Origin: Stictocephala bisonia
Taxonomy: Eukaryota > Arthropoda > Insecta > Hemiptera > Membracidae
Reading direction: 5' to 3'
Assembly (NCBI GenBank): GCA_035578905.1
Contig: JAQJVL010000152.1
Location: 1,511,131-1,575,130, forward strand
DNA length: 64,000 nt
Numbering within the stretch: the first letter of the stretch is position 1; the number at the start of each line of letters is the position of its first letter. Of this stretch, positions 11,583 through 22,637 are shown piece after piece. The notes beneath the pieces were generated by a model. It was not told the origin of the DNA and searched no databases. It worked only from the letters and a program-made list of their open reading frames with translations. The position numbers and the translations under genes were made by a program.

Positions 11583-11835
11583 TTTACTTACAAGAAAAAT
11601 GACTGATGAATTTCTTCTTATGAAAAACTGTCACAACTTTGAAACTAGAACTAAACAAAACGAACGCCACGCTAACCTACATTAAAACAAACACAAGACA
11701 AGAATTGAACATAAAAATGGCGGTAATCTGGCGGCATTGCAGTTCGGTTCAGTCATACGTACGCGCGCATGTGCATCGTGCAAGATGAATCTTCGTCGGC
11801 GTCTACGAACTTACGTTTTCCAGTTATCAAATGAA
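11583..11835 (-). promoter_or_regulatory. CpG-rich promoter or 5' exon candidate of the transposon-borne gene
   Basis: This is a GC/CpG-rich patch (with TACGTACGCGCGCATG at about 11757-11772) in an AT-rich element. The minus strand reads GCCGCCAGATTACCGCCATTTTTATG, carrying two CCGCC(A)-type motifs. It is followed by a strong donor (TTTTCTT then GTAAGTAAA) near 11595. It lies upstream of the DUF4806 exons in the same orientation, so a non-coding first exon is plausible. Confidence 0.35.
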
Positions 11836-12104
11836 GTCCGTTACATATATTATTTTACTTTTACTTGAAGTTTTAAACTTTTAACTTTAGATTACGAGAT
11901 TAACTACTTGATAACACACATTTCATAATTAAGTCAATAAATAACTACTGGCCAACAGTGGGCCAACAATTATTTAATTTGTTGGGCCAATGACGATAAA
12001 AACATGTTGGCCCATCGTTGGCAGACGGTTGGAATTTTTGCCAACGATTCCCCGACCATGCCAACCATTTTTCAACGTTGGGCCAACGGTTAGTGCTACT
12101 GGGG

Positions 12105-13103
12105 TGTAAACTTACATCATTTAGAAACGCGGCATGCAGTAGGCTTAAACCCCTTAGTCCCAAACCTTTTCAAAACAGTTAATTATACTGGTTCACACTA
12201 CATTACTCACCTGTTCTTTAGAAATGTACTAAACCCTCTTAAATTTCCACAAGTCAGCTTATATGTTTATAAAACAATGTTAACCAATTGGCTTATGGAC
12301 CTGGAGGAAGAATCGGTCGAGGCTCTGATCAGTTCTGAGTATAGATGACCGCTTCATTACACTGCACTCCCTTCGTCCCTCTGATTTTCTGCCTCTTGCA
12401 CATTGATTTTATTTTACTGAATATATATATATATTCACTGTGTGGTTTTTTCATAGTAACTCTAATCTAAAGTTATTCAACATTTTCTTGCTTTAAATAT
12501 TGTCTAACATTTTTTAATATATGTTTAATTTTGTCATTGCTATAATTCATCTAATTGTGTATTTTATTCACTTTTAATTTTTATTTAATCCTGACTAAGA
12601 GTAGTCCATTAGTATTAGTATTAATTATTCATTTTGCTGTTTAAGATTGAGCTTTTTTTACCTTTTTTATTTTTGGAATTTAAGAACTCCCTTCCACGCA
12701 CAAGCCTTGCGTGCGTGTATAGGTGGGCGGGTGGGTTAATATCACTGTAGTGTATGGGTGGGCGGGTGTGTTAATATCACTGTACATGTATGGGTGGGCG
12801 GGTAGGTCAATGTATGGGAGGTTTTCTTTCCATCCTGTATACACACATAATAAATTTTAGTTATTTTTCTTATAAATTTTATAAGGTTATGTTTATTATT
12901 GTTTACCTGTTAAATGGTTATTTTTAAATGTGGATATGTGGACTCACATATATAACAATAACTGTTTTATTTATTTACCTTTTGTCTAACCCTATGTATG
13001 AATTAATATATCAATGTATTTATTTCTTTCATGTAACTATGTAATTTACGTAACCTTATGCTTTGTGTATTTTAGTGAGTAAATAAAGATTTTGATTTGA
13101 TTT
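12105..13103 (+). pseudogene. LINE B, third segment: ORF2 C-terminus and 3' UTR with GATTT tail
   Basis: The frame continues as LTSFRNAACSR and, with shifts, KTVNYTGSHYITHLF, then MDLEEESVEALISSEYR and a stop near 12350. About 750 bp of AT-rich 3' UTR follows. It ends with AATAAAGATTTTGATTTG, a polyadenylation signal and short GATTT tail typical of several insect non-LTR families. LINE A resumes immediately after (GAAAGACG at 13104). Confidence 0.75.
12712..12830. repeat. G-rich minisatellite, about 3 copies of ~42 bp, in the LINE B 3' UTR
   Basis: GGGTGGGCGGGTGGGTTAAT followed by ATCACTGTA recurs with small changes. The same unit forms a longer array at 25688-25905, and a single reverse copy is near 27808. 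Its runs of three or more G could form a G-quadruplex. Confidence 0.75.
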
Positions 13104-14031
13104 GAAAGACGATTGATTAAATAACTGTGCAGTAGAAAAAGCAAGAGTAAGAAAATGTGATAAACTATCGGAAGTAACTGATATGAGAGAAGTTTCAGAA
13201 TTGTGAAATTTATCTCATAGGCTTTAATATGTACTTAGGAGAATTAATAAAGGAAGAACGTTTTAACGGAAATAGGGAGATAAATGTAGGTGGAAGAATT
13301 GAGTAGAGGAAAGTAAGGAAGTGTTGAGAAATGACGAGCAAGTTAAATACAATAAGTAAGGAGTAGCCTACGGAATGAAAATCGACATAAATAAAACAAA
13401 GATTAAGGTAAAAGGAAGAGAGGTAGAACGAAATAATATTAAACTAATGGGAAACACCAATAGAGTACTTAGATATCTAGGACGTATGATTGAAGGAGAT
13501 ATGAGTGTAGGAAGGAAAAAAGGATGATTGAAATGGCAAAAGAAAATTTCAATAAAAATAGACGTTTACTTTGTGGCCAGTTAGATAAGAAGCTGAGGAA
13601 AATATTTATGACATTTTTTTTATTTGGAGTGTTTTATTAGCCTAAATGAAGCGGAAACATGGACTTTTAGGAAATAAGAAGAAATTGGAATCAATGGAGA
13701 TGGACTTTGGAGAAAAATGGGGAAAATAGGATAGGAATATATTGAAGAATTACAGAGGAGCGTGGGCTTCAGAGAGGAAAATACTAAAAACTATAAGAAG
13801 GAGAAAAATGAATTTGTTCGGACACGTGATGAGGGGGGAGAGCCTGTTGAGTATAACTGTTGAAGGAAAATGAGAGGAAAGAGGGGGTAGGGAAGAAGAA
13901 GATGTCAGATGATGGCCAGTGTAAAGGTATAAGGGGGGGATGAGACAAGAAAAAGATTTGCTCGGAACAGAGGTTTGGTAGAAGATTGCAGCAGGACCTG
14001 CCTGAGGGCAGAACACCCTTGATGATGATGT
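13104..14031 (+). pseudogene. LINE A, 3' part: RT palm to C-terminus and GAT-repeat tail
   Basis: Continuing from 1839 across the LINE B insertion, the plus strand reads (with stops) MKINI-like YGMKIDINKTKIKVKGRE, LRYLGRMIEGDMS, a NEAETWTFRK block and a NYRGAWASERKILKTIRRRK block. NLFGHVMRGESLL and TVEGK then precede a GRGR-like basic segment. This order (SLG, ETWT-LRK, RR-K-LGH-LR, EGK) is the standard tail of one insect non-LTR family. It ends with TTGATGATGATG at about 14020-14031, a likely microsatellite-type tail. Confidence 0.8.
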
Positions 14032-15445
14032 ACGTTCGGCCACACAGGGGTCACTGACCACTCGTCCTCACATCAAATACAACTGTTGTTTAGCTATGAT
14101 GAATTAAGTAATTTTCGATGCATTTAATCAAGATAATTCATCTACTGTACTCCAACATATAGACTTTGTGAACAAACTACAAAATAACGATAAACCACTC
14201 TTTAAAGATTAATCAATAAACATTCCAACAAAAATAAATTTATGATCACTGTATCATTAATGTATCATAACTACTTATTTAATAAGTATTACAATGTGAC
14301 AAAGCAATTGATTTTCCAACCACTAGTTGCTTTTAGGTATTTTCTTTCTTAAATGTTATGTTTTTTAGTTGTTATTTTTTTTAAATAACAATTTTTTTAA
14401 ATGGTAAATTCAGGAAACGTAAAACGATACACAGACACATGCATATTGTCTTATGTTTGTGGGTGGGCGGGGGTCAACAGACAATCTTACTGATGTTCAT
14501 TTGTCGTTAGTCATTTCTCGAAATCTCGTTACATGATATTTCTTGTTTAGTTGATCGGAACCTAAAATTTACTTGAATTTGACGGCCTCAGTATCTTCCG
14601 AAGTGATTGAGTCCTACTCTATTCCTAAAGTGTAACATAAAAATCTCCGTTTTACAAGAAACAATTCTCATTCTTATTTCCACTTAAATTTTCTTGTCTA
14701 CCTGATATTAAAATGTGAATGCTAGCCAATGACGGAATGTAGAGTGGTAAAAATGTAAATATAGTAAGTTATTTCGGCAGGTTTAATTCAAATAGCGTAC
14801 GCTCTGAAGAAATATCTCACTAGGATGGCCCATTGTTCACAACCGCTCAAGCATATTTTAATATATGATCGCATACTGCAAAGATACTTTAGTGTTTTCG
14901 CAAACAGGATGATTTTATCCTTGTTCACAAATTAGACTTAACCGAAAATCTATGCCTATTGTATTTGTCGACAACTAGATACAAATAGTTTCTTGTAGTA
15001 GGCCTATAATGCGAGTTCGTATAGATACAATACAAATGAGCGTCACACAACGCAAACTACTAAAACATAATTACAAAATTTACAGTTAATGTGATCGATT
15101 TCGGTAAATCATGCTTCCATCCTCAGACTAGAGGAACACTCAAAGAAATGAATCATGAATTACGGCCCAAGACGTCGTGTTCAAGGGATAGTTTAGTCAT
15201 AACCTTGCACGTCATGTCAGTAATGGTGTTGGGGGGGGGGGGGAATAAATAGTAATGTGTAAAGTTTTTGCTATGTGACGACCGTTATTATTGTAACTAG
15301 ATACAGTACACAAAACATGGCTGTCATTTTGGATTTTTTGTAACTCTCTCTTTCTAATTTCTCTTTGTGAATATGCCTTCAGTTGACAGGAGTTGACGAC
15401 TTTTTGTGATCTAGTGTAACACTGAAGCATCGTCACAATGATATG
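14032..15445. other. Intergenic, no recognisable gene
   Basis: AT-rich unique sequence. The only notable feature is a 13-G homopolymer at 15231-15243. Frames here are short and show no family motif. Confidence 0.6.
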
Positions 15446-15525
15446 AAATGAAATGAAAAAAGTTTTATTTTGTGAGGCAAAGTTAGGACCATTAGGTCCT
15501 CTCTTACACTTAACCTCAAAATAAG
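15446..15525 (-). repeat. SINE fragment (3' region only)
   Basis: The segment resembles the 3' body of the fuller SINE copies at 24337-24540 and 56910-57116: AAGTTAGG-x-C, then a CCCTCTCT-like block, then ACACTTAACC. The tRNA-like head is absent. It directly precedes the 96-bp array. Confidence 0.6.
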
Positions 15526-15559
15526 AGTATCGTAGATATCTTTTTAATAAAACATATCT

Positions 15560-17188
15560 AACAAGATGCTGAAACCGTAGTTACACTTAGGGATGCAATG
15601 TAATAGGGAAGAATCGTCACGAGGATCTCGCGGGTATGTTTTCATTAGACAATGTATACCAAGATGCTAAAACCGAAGTTACAATTGGGGATGCACTGTA
15701 ACAGGGAAGCATCGTTACAAAAATCTCGTGGTTATGTCTTCAGTAGACCAATCTACCAAGATGCTGATCTCGAAGTTACACTTGGGGATGCATTGTATCA
15801 GGGAAACATCGTCACAAGAATCTCGTGGTTATGTCTTCAGTAGACCAATCAACAATATTCTGAACCCGAAGTTACACTTGGCGATGGATCCACTGTAACA
15901 GGGAAGCATTGTCACAATTATCTCGTGGTTATGTCTTCAGTAGACTAATCAACAAGATGCTGAACCCGAAGTTACACCTAGGTATGCACAGTGACAGGGA
16001 AACAATATCACAATAATTTCGTGGTAATGTCGTCGGTAGACTAATCAACAAGATGCTGAACCCGAAGTTACACTTAGGTATGCACAGTGACAGGGAAACA
16101 ATATCACAATAATCTCGTGGTTATGTCTTCGGTAGACTAATCAACAAGATGCCGAACCCGAAGTTACACTTAGGTATGCACAGTGACAGGGAAACAATAT
16201 CACAATAATCTCGTGGTTATGTCTTCGGTAGACTAATCAACAAGATGCCGAACCCGAAGTTACACTTAGGTATGCACAGTGACAGGGAAACAATATCACA
16301 ATAATCTCGTGGTTATGTCTTCGGTAGACTAATCAACAAGATGCCGAACCCGAAGTTACACTTAGGTATGCACAGTGACAGGGAAACAATATCACACTAA
16401 TCTCGTGGTTATGTCTTCGGTAGACTAATCAACAAGATGCCGAACCTGAAGTTACACTTAGGTATGCACAGTGACAGGGAAACAATATCACAATAATCTC
16501 GTGGTTATGTCTTCGGTAGACTAATCAACAAGATGCCGAACCCGAAGTTACACTTAGGTATGCACAGTGACAGGGAAACAATATCACAATAATCTCGTGG
16601 TTATGTCTTCGGTAGACTAATCAACAAGATGCCGAACCCGAAGTTACACTTAGGTATGCACAGTCACAGGGAAACAATATCACAATAATCTCGTGGTTAT
16701 GTCTTCGGTAGACTAATCAACAAGATGCCGAACCTGAAGTTACACTTAGGTATGCACAGTGACAGGGAAACAATATCACAATAATCTCGTGGTTATGTCT
16801 TCGGTAGACTAATCAACAAGATGCCGAACCCGAAGTTACACCTAGGTATGTATGCACAGTAACAGGGAAACAATATCACAATAATCTCGTGGTTATGTCT
16901 TCGGTAGACTAATCAACAAGATGCCGAACCCGAAGTTACACTTAGGTATGCACAGTGACAGGGAAACAATATCACAATAATCTCGTGGTTATGTCTTCGG
17001 TAGACTAATCAACAAGATGCCGAACCCGAAGTTACACTTAGATATGCACAGTGACAGGGAAACAATATCACAATAATCTCGTGGTTATGTCTTCGGTAGA
17101 CTAATCAACAAGATGCCGAACCCGAAGTTACACTTAGATATGCACAGTGACAGGGAAACATTATCACAAGAACCTCGTGGATTTGTAA
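15560..17188. repeat. Tandem array, 96-bp unit, about 17 copies
   Basis: TCTCGTGGTTATGTCTTCGG recurs every 96 bp (for example 16209 and 16305) with the block CAAGATGCCGAACCCGAAG. The first four or five copies are divergent, while the central copies (about 16030-17100) are nearly identical, a gradient typical of unequal exchange. There are single-copy variants such as an extra TATG near 16848. Confidence 0.95.
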
Positions 17189-17842
17189 CCGAAATATATT
17201 CTTTTGTAAAGGATTGCTAATGTTTTTATTATTATGAGTCGATTAAAAAATTGTCCTTTAATGATGACTTCGTTTCAGATATACTGAAAATGTAAAGACT
17301 GATTTCACGTTACTTTGGGAGTTTTTTTCATAAAATCAAAAATAAATAAAATTCATGTAAATCGTTTTTACATGTAAAAGTGGTAATTCATGTAATCATA
17401 AGTGGTACAATATTTATTTATTGATTCCAATTATACCTTGAATTAGTTAATTTAGACTTATAGACATATTTATCGAGCCAGGAGGGTTCATTGAATTCTT
17501 GGAGGCGTGTCCTCATGAGTATAAAAAAGTATTCACACATATTTATACATATGTATAATATTTACATTGTTCATAACAATTAAAACACCCTCTAATTTAG
17601 TTAATAAATAATATTGTCAATAGTTAGTTAGTCAATAGTTAGTAACCTTAATTCATAAATAAAATTAATTCAGATTTATTCGTTTAAACATAACTTAAAT
17701 CAGTTATAAACACGTCATACGGACTAAAAGATTACATCTAGTTAATTTTTTAGATTACAATAAAAAATTAACATAAGAATGAAATTTAGAAATAGTCAGA
17801 TGAATGTAATAACATTTATTAAGAAAATGTTCTTTTTTTGTT
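17189..17842. other. AT-rich spacer
   Basis: Unique AT-rich DNA between the 96-bp array and the long-TIR element. No coding motif was seen. Confidence 0.6.
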
Positions 17843-18757
17843 TATACAGAGTTGGGTAAAAGTCTGGAATATGTTTATTAATTTTAAAACTATTGAAAGA
17901 AACGTAATGCAACTTTGTAGTTATTTACTTGTCCGTATAACAAACATTTATATATATTTTACTCGTTTCTCGTATAACCAGGGGATGGCCCACGCAGGAA
18001 GTCTTAGACATTTTATATGTAAGCCTAACTTGAGGTGTAGCTCATTGTAAAGGTCTTTGTTTGTAAAACACAAGAGTGTAAATATGAAGTCAAAAGGATG
18101 ACCCAGTCAGAAAATAAGCCTCTCAAAGAATTTAATGTCATAATACTAATTCTTCTTAGTTATACGGCTATTTATTTAACAGTTTGAGGTTCCTGTTGTT
18201 GAGTATGTTGTTGATTGTTAACAATCGTAACGATTATCAAAATAACTATGTTATTTAACAAGCATAAAAATTTAAAAAAATATTATAACACGTTTGACAG
18301 TAGTTATATCGTAAAAATAGTTTGAGAAAATTACTATATTAATTTGTTACACAATATTTGTGAATATGAATTAAACTCTCATATTCATTTAATTGACTTT
18401 TAGCTCTACGCAGTAATAGATAATAACCATATTATCTTTATTCTTAAGCAGTATTAGTTATATGACATTGAGATATTTGAATGGCTGTATTTTCTGACTG
18501 GTCATCCTTTTGACTTCGGGTTTGGACTCTTGTGTTTACAAACAAAGACCTTTAAAATGAAATATAACTCGAGGTAGACTTACATTTAAAATGTTTGATT
18601 TCCTTGATGGGCCATCTCCTGGCAATGCGAAAAGCAAGTAAAACATATCTAAATGTTTGGTATAGGGACTTGTACATAACTACAAAGTGTCATTACATTT
18701 TTTTAATTAGTTTTAAAATTAATAAATATATTCCACACTTTTGCCCAATCCTGTATA
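17843..18757. mobile_element. 915-bp long-TIR (fold-back) element, Tc1/mariner-like ends
   Basis: The left end reads TATACAGAGTTGGGTAAAAG, and the reverse complement of the right end reads TATACAGGATTGGGCAAAAG; both are flanked by TA. The arms (about 17845-18178 and 18420-18755) are diverged inverted copies of about 330 bp around a short AT-rich centre. Landmarks include GGCCCA near 17990 and 18605 and GTCAAAAGGATGACC near 18090 and its complement near 18505. The 70-codon frame inside the left arm is not a recognised protein. A truncated sibling lies at 25590-26979. Confidence 0.85.
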
Positions 18758-18774
18758 CATGGTGATTTTTTTTA

Positions 18775-19055
18775 AGTGTGCCACCATTGGGATATTTTAA
18801 ACCAGCAGAGATACAACAAATTTTAAATGGGGAACTTCACCTACTTTTCCTTATTAATAAAATGTATTTAGAATTTTAAAAAGGCCTTCATTTTCCAAAA
18901 TGACGGTTAACTTAATTTGTTCTTATGGAAACTCTATGTATTTAATGACTGTTTCTGATGGGAAGTAGAATTGTATGACTTTTTTATTCTTTTCATTTTC
19001 CCCGTAATATTATCCGTTTCTAATCTGTGGACACTCAAATAGTTAAAATCGGCAA
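18775..19055 (+). repeat. Interspersed repeat family R270, plus copy
   Basis: GGGGAACTTCACCTAC, CATTTTCCCCGTAATATTA and ACACTCAAATAGTT occur in order here and, in reverse orientation, at 36225-36490. They are diverged copies of one dispersed element with no coding capacity. Ends were not defined. Confidence 0.7.
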
Positions 19056-19639
19056 CTTTTGTCACATCATATCACACAAATCACGACTGCATAATTTGGC
19101 CAACCGAGTGAGAGGAAAACAGTTACCGTACACGATCATTCCAGTTTAGATTTCTAAGATCTGTACAGTAATAATTTTTTACAAGTTTTTAAATTGTGAC
19201 GTTATGGTTACCAACATATTTTTTTCTTTTGGAGGTAAATTAAGCCGTTTATTTAATTTTAATTATATAGTTATTTTATGTATAATAATAAGTTGTAATT
19301 TTATTTACTTAAGTTTAAGTTACTTGCGTTTTTGTAAATTATCAAATGCACATTTCACTTCTTGATACATTACAGTATCACTCAATGAGGAAGTCAATCA
19401 GAGCAGTCAAGTCACTACCAGTAGCCAGTGCAGGAAGGGACACAACCAGTGGCCTTAGTTGGAGAAACGACGCCTGGACCAAGTAGATATCTTAGTCTTT
19501 GTTTAGCATCCACTTTTAAAAAGGCAATAGCACTGGTCATTTCTAGATTTGGCTCATCTTATAAGGTATCCAGGTAACAGTATAGAACGGATCAGCGTGA
19601 TGATGTGTGTTATTCATGTTTTAATATTCAGTCATTAGT

Positions 19640-19945
19640 TTCCTCAAGTTCTTTAAACGTTTTATGACAAAACCTTAAAACACTCAAGTTCTTAGAATGA
19701 AGTTCATAATGTAATCAATTTCCGTGAATTTCTTACGACGAAGCCCGGTAAATTACTTATTATCTTTGAAGTTCTTTTGTGAAACGTCAAGTATGGAGTA
19801 AAGTTATATAAAATTCTTACGACGAGGCCCAATAAATTAGTAATTTTCTGATAATTTCGCTTAAGTTCTTTTGTCAAAGTCCAATAATATAATAAATTTC
19901 CGTGAAGTTCTTACGACAAAACCCAACAAATTAGTAATTTTCTGT
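19640..19945. repeat. Degenerate tandem repeat, ~90-bp period, about 3 copies
   Basis: A block TTCTTACGACGA followed by a CCC-x-x-TAAATTA segment recurs near 19731, 19817 and 19910. Intervening GAAGTTCTTTTGTG-like segments also repeat. Copies are strongly diverged. Confidence 0.5.
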
Positions 19946-20049
19946 GTCATTATAGCTAGCATACTGAAGCTATAATACACCACAATGAAAAATATCAGTT
20001 AAAACAAACAGGAATCCTCAAACAATGCGCATATTAAGTCGAACTAAAA

Positions 20050-20830
20050 ATCTCTTTTACAATAACAGAATTATCCACTACAGTAGTACAAAAACTAATA
20101 TGGAAAAATTTAACACTAAACACGGGGAAATAAAAGAAGTACCCACGTTCAAAAATTTTCGGTGAAATTCATTAACCCACAGGAGAAGAAATGACAGTAA
20201 TAAAATTAAACAGCGAAAAAATACTAATGCTTTCTTAAAAACATAAGATATAAACAACAAAAAATGCCGATATGGATTACATAAGCACAAAAGATAAAAA
20301 TTAGACACTATACTAAAGAAATAAGACTGAAGGCACTTTACACAAGTGAGGCACGAGTACACCATAAAAAATAGACGTGGGAAATCTACTGAAAGAGAAA
20401 ATCCTGTAAAAAAAAAAGCAGAAGAAGGATACAGCCAAGGAAAATAACAGAACTGTCAAGCCTCGCAGAAGTCAACAGGAAAAGAAGATAACAATTAATT
20501 TTAAGGACACATCCACTAATTACCAGAAACCAGGATCCCAAACGAGTCCTCAACTCAAATGTCAAGCCGATCCCACTCCTTGGATAATTCAAGTAATAAA
20601 AGATCTGGAAGAAACAAAAATAAACATTGAAGAAATTGCGACCAAAGTAAAGTACAGATAAAAAAATTGAGAAATTGAAAGTGATGTCAGAAAATGAAAG
20701 ACCAAACAAATTGGGACAAAATGGACGTAAGAAAGAAAGGGAACCTATGGAGAGAGTGGGAAAAATAAAAGAAAAATTAATAAACCAATAAAGTAAAATT
20801 TGCTTTGCGTAATTCAACAGGGTCCTGACG
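20050..20830 (+). pseudogene. Possible decayed retroelement coding region (unassigned)
   Basis: The plus strand is A-rich and yields lysine/asparagine-rich segments with many stops, for example DLEETKINIEEIATKVKYR near 20600. Base composition and frame breaks resemble decayed gag/ORF1-type sequence. The two long frames on the opposite strand (95 and 143 codons, 20078-20365 and 20386-20817) are phenylalanine-rich and look like antisense shadows. No family motif was identified. Confidence 0.25.
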
Positions 20831-21653
20831 CTAGTAATAATGTGCTTTACGGTGATTAAATATGCTCTTTAGTGTTATTGAGAAAAAGATAAACTACCAA
20901 AGATCCGAAGTGAGATTCATGAGCTAACTTGAAAAAGGAAGGAAAATTAATTGTTGAATACAAAAAGTTTCTTTGACATGGAGAGATTCAAGCAAATGAA
21001 CAGGGTACATAGGCACTAAACACTGACTGGAAAACTCACATTAGTCCAGGCATTGTGTTCATTTTAAAATATAAGCTTTTATTATTTTGTTTTATCCTGT
21101 GCAGTGTTACTCATTAATTATTTTGCACACTTGCAAATGCATCAGATATGTTAATAAGTTTATAATAAATACTTCATAAATAAAGAGCTAGAACAGAAAT
21201 CCAAGGCGCTGTTATACAGGAGAGGCCTGGTGATCCTCATTAAACAGGGATGGTCACTTTACCTTTCAGAAACCAAATTAGTACTCGCCGAGTTGAAAAC
21301 ACAAATATATAAATTTATAAGTAAATATATGCGCTTTTTTCCTCTAATAACTCGAAAAATAAATACAATGCCGTAACGACTGAAAGCATAAAGCACGACA
21401 ACTTTAGTATTCGTTTGGTTATATTACTTTGAAATCAAAATAAAAATGTCGGCAAGGTAGAGGTGGGCCGCTATCCCGCTGGGAGATATCCAGCCAGTCG
21501 GCGCGCAGCGACCACTTATCGAGCACCCATAAAGAAGCAACATGTAGGATAAATCGGCTCGTAATTTAGGTCATTAAAATATCCTCAGTTGGCGTGCTGC
21601 TTCCAGATCAAATTGTAGCGATGTCGTGGCTGGAGTCATTAATCCAAGACGTG
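20831..21653. other. Spacer with a small GC-rich patch
   Basis: No gene seen. 21455-21535 is GC-rich (GCCAGTCGGCGCGCAGCGAC) directly before the 122-bp array. Confidence 0.5.
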
Positions 21654-22637
21654 CTGAAGACCAACTAATACTAGTTCATTGTTCGTTCTTGTTAATATTT
21701 GAACTGTACCATGATCTACTCGCAATATTGAGACTTCACAGAATTAGGCTCGTCTAATTACAGTTGTGACTTTACGTACTGAAGACCAACTACTATTAGT
21801 TCATTGTTCGTTCTTGTTAATAGTGAACTGTACCATGATCTACTCGCAATATTGAGACTTTAGCATTAGGCTCGTCTAACTACAGTTGTGACTACGGACT
21901 GAAGACCAACTACTATTAGTTCATTGTTCGTTCTTGTTAATAGTGAACTGTACCATGATCTACTCGCAATATTGAGACTTTAGCATTAGGCTCGTCTAAC
22001 TACAGTTGTGACTTTACGTACTGAAGACCAACTACTATTAGTTCATTGTTCGTTCTTGTTAATAGTGAACTGTACCATGATCTACTCGCAATATTGAGAC
22101 TTTAGCATTAGGCTCGTCTAACTACAGTTGTGACTTTACGTACTGAAGACCAACTACTATTAGTTCATTGTTCGTTCTTGTTAATAGTGAACTGTACCAT
22201 GATCTACTCGCAATATTGAGACTTTAGCATTAGGCTCGTCTAACTACAGTTGTGACTTTACGTACTGAAGACCAACTACTATTAGTTCATTGTTCGTTCT
22301 TGTTAATAGTGAACTGTACCATGATCTACTCGCAATATTGAGACTTTAGCATTAGGCTCGTCTCGTCTAACTACAGTTGTGACTTTACGTACTGAAGACC
22401 AACTACTATTAGTTCATTGTTCGTTCTTGTTAATAGTGAACTGTACCATGATCTACTCGCAATATTGAGACTTTAGCATTAGGCTCGTCTAACATTGACT
22501 TTACGTACTGAAGACCAACTACTATTAGTTCATTGTTCGTTCTTGTTAATAGTGAACTGTACCATGATCTACTCGCAATATTGAGACTTTACAGCATTAG
22601 GCTCGTCTAACTACAGATGTGACTTTACGTGCTGCCG
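21654..22637. repeat. Tandem array, ~122-bp unit, 8 copies
   Basis: CTGAAGACCAACTACTATTA starts copies at 21654, 21779, 21899, 22021, 22143, 22265, 22392 and 22508. Copies are nearly identical, with small indels including a TCGTC duplication near 22362 and a deletion near 22492. Confidence 0.95.

Larger units (their letters stand above)
6859..12104. mobile_element. 5.2-kb TIR DNA transposon with GTTGGCC-rich subterminal repeats, inserted in LINE B
   Basis: The left end CCCCAGTAGCA (6859-6869) is mirrored by TGCTACTGGGG (12094-12104). Inside each end, about 180 bp (6880-7050 and 11945-12090) is packed with GTTGGCCAAC or GTTGGCCCAAC palindromic motifs in both orientations, as expected of transposase-binding arrays. 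The element splits LINE B: joining 6858 to about 12106 restores an open frame (TFGCKLTSFRN). I could not find a convincing longer target duplication; a TG is shared. No transposase frame is visible, so it is non-autonomous or decayed. On the minus strand it holds two exons of a DUF4806-like gene and a CpG-rich 5' region. The superfamily is unresolved. Confidence 0.78.

Noticed and set aside
15560..17188. CRISPR-like array of repeats
   Set aside because: Whole 96-bp units are tandem without unique spacers, and the genome is eukaryotic. The same holds for the other arrays.
20078..20817. Two phenylalanine/leucine-rich membrane-like ORFs on the minus strand
   Set aside because: Antisense of A-rich plus-strand sequence; the F-rich composition follows from poly-T-like codons.
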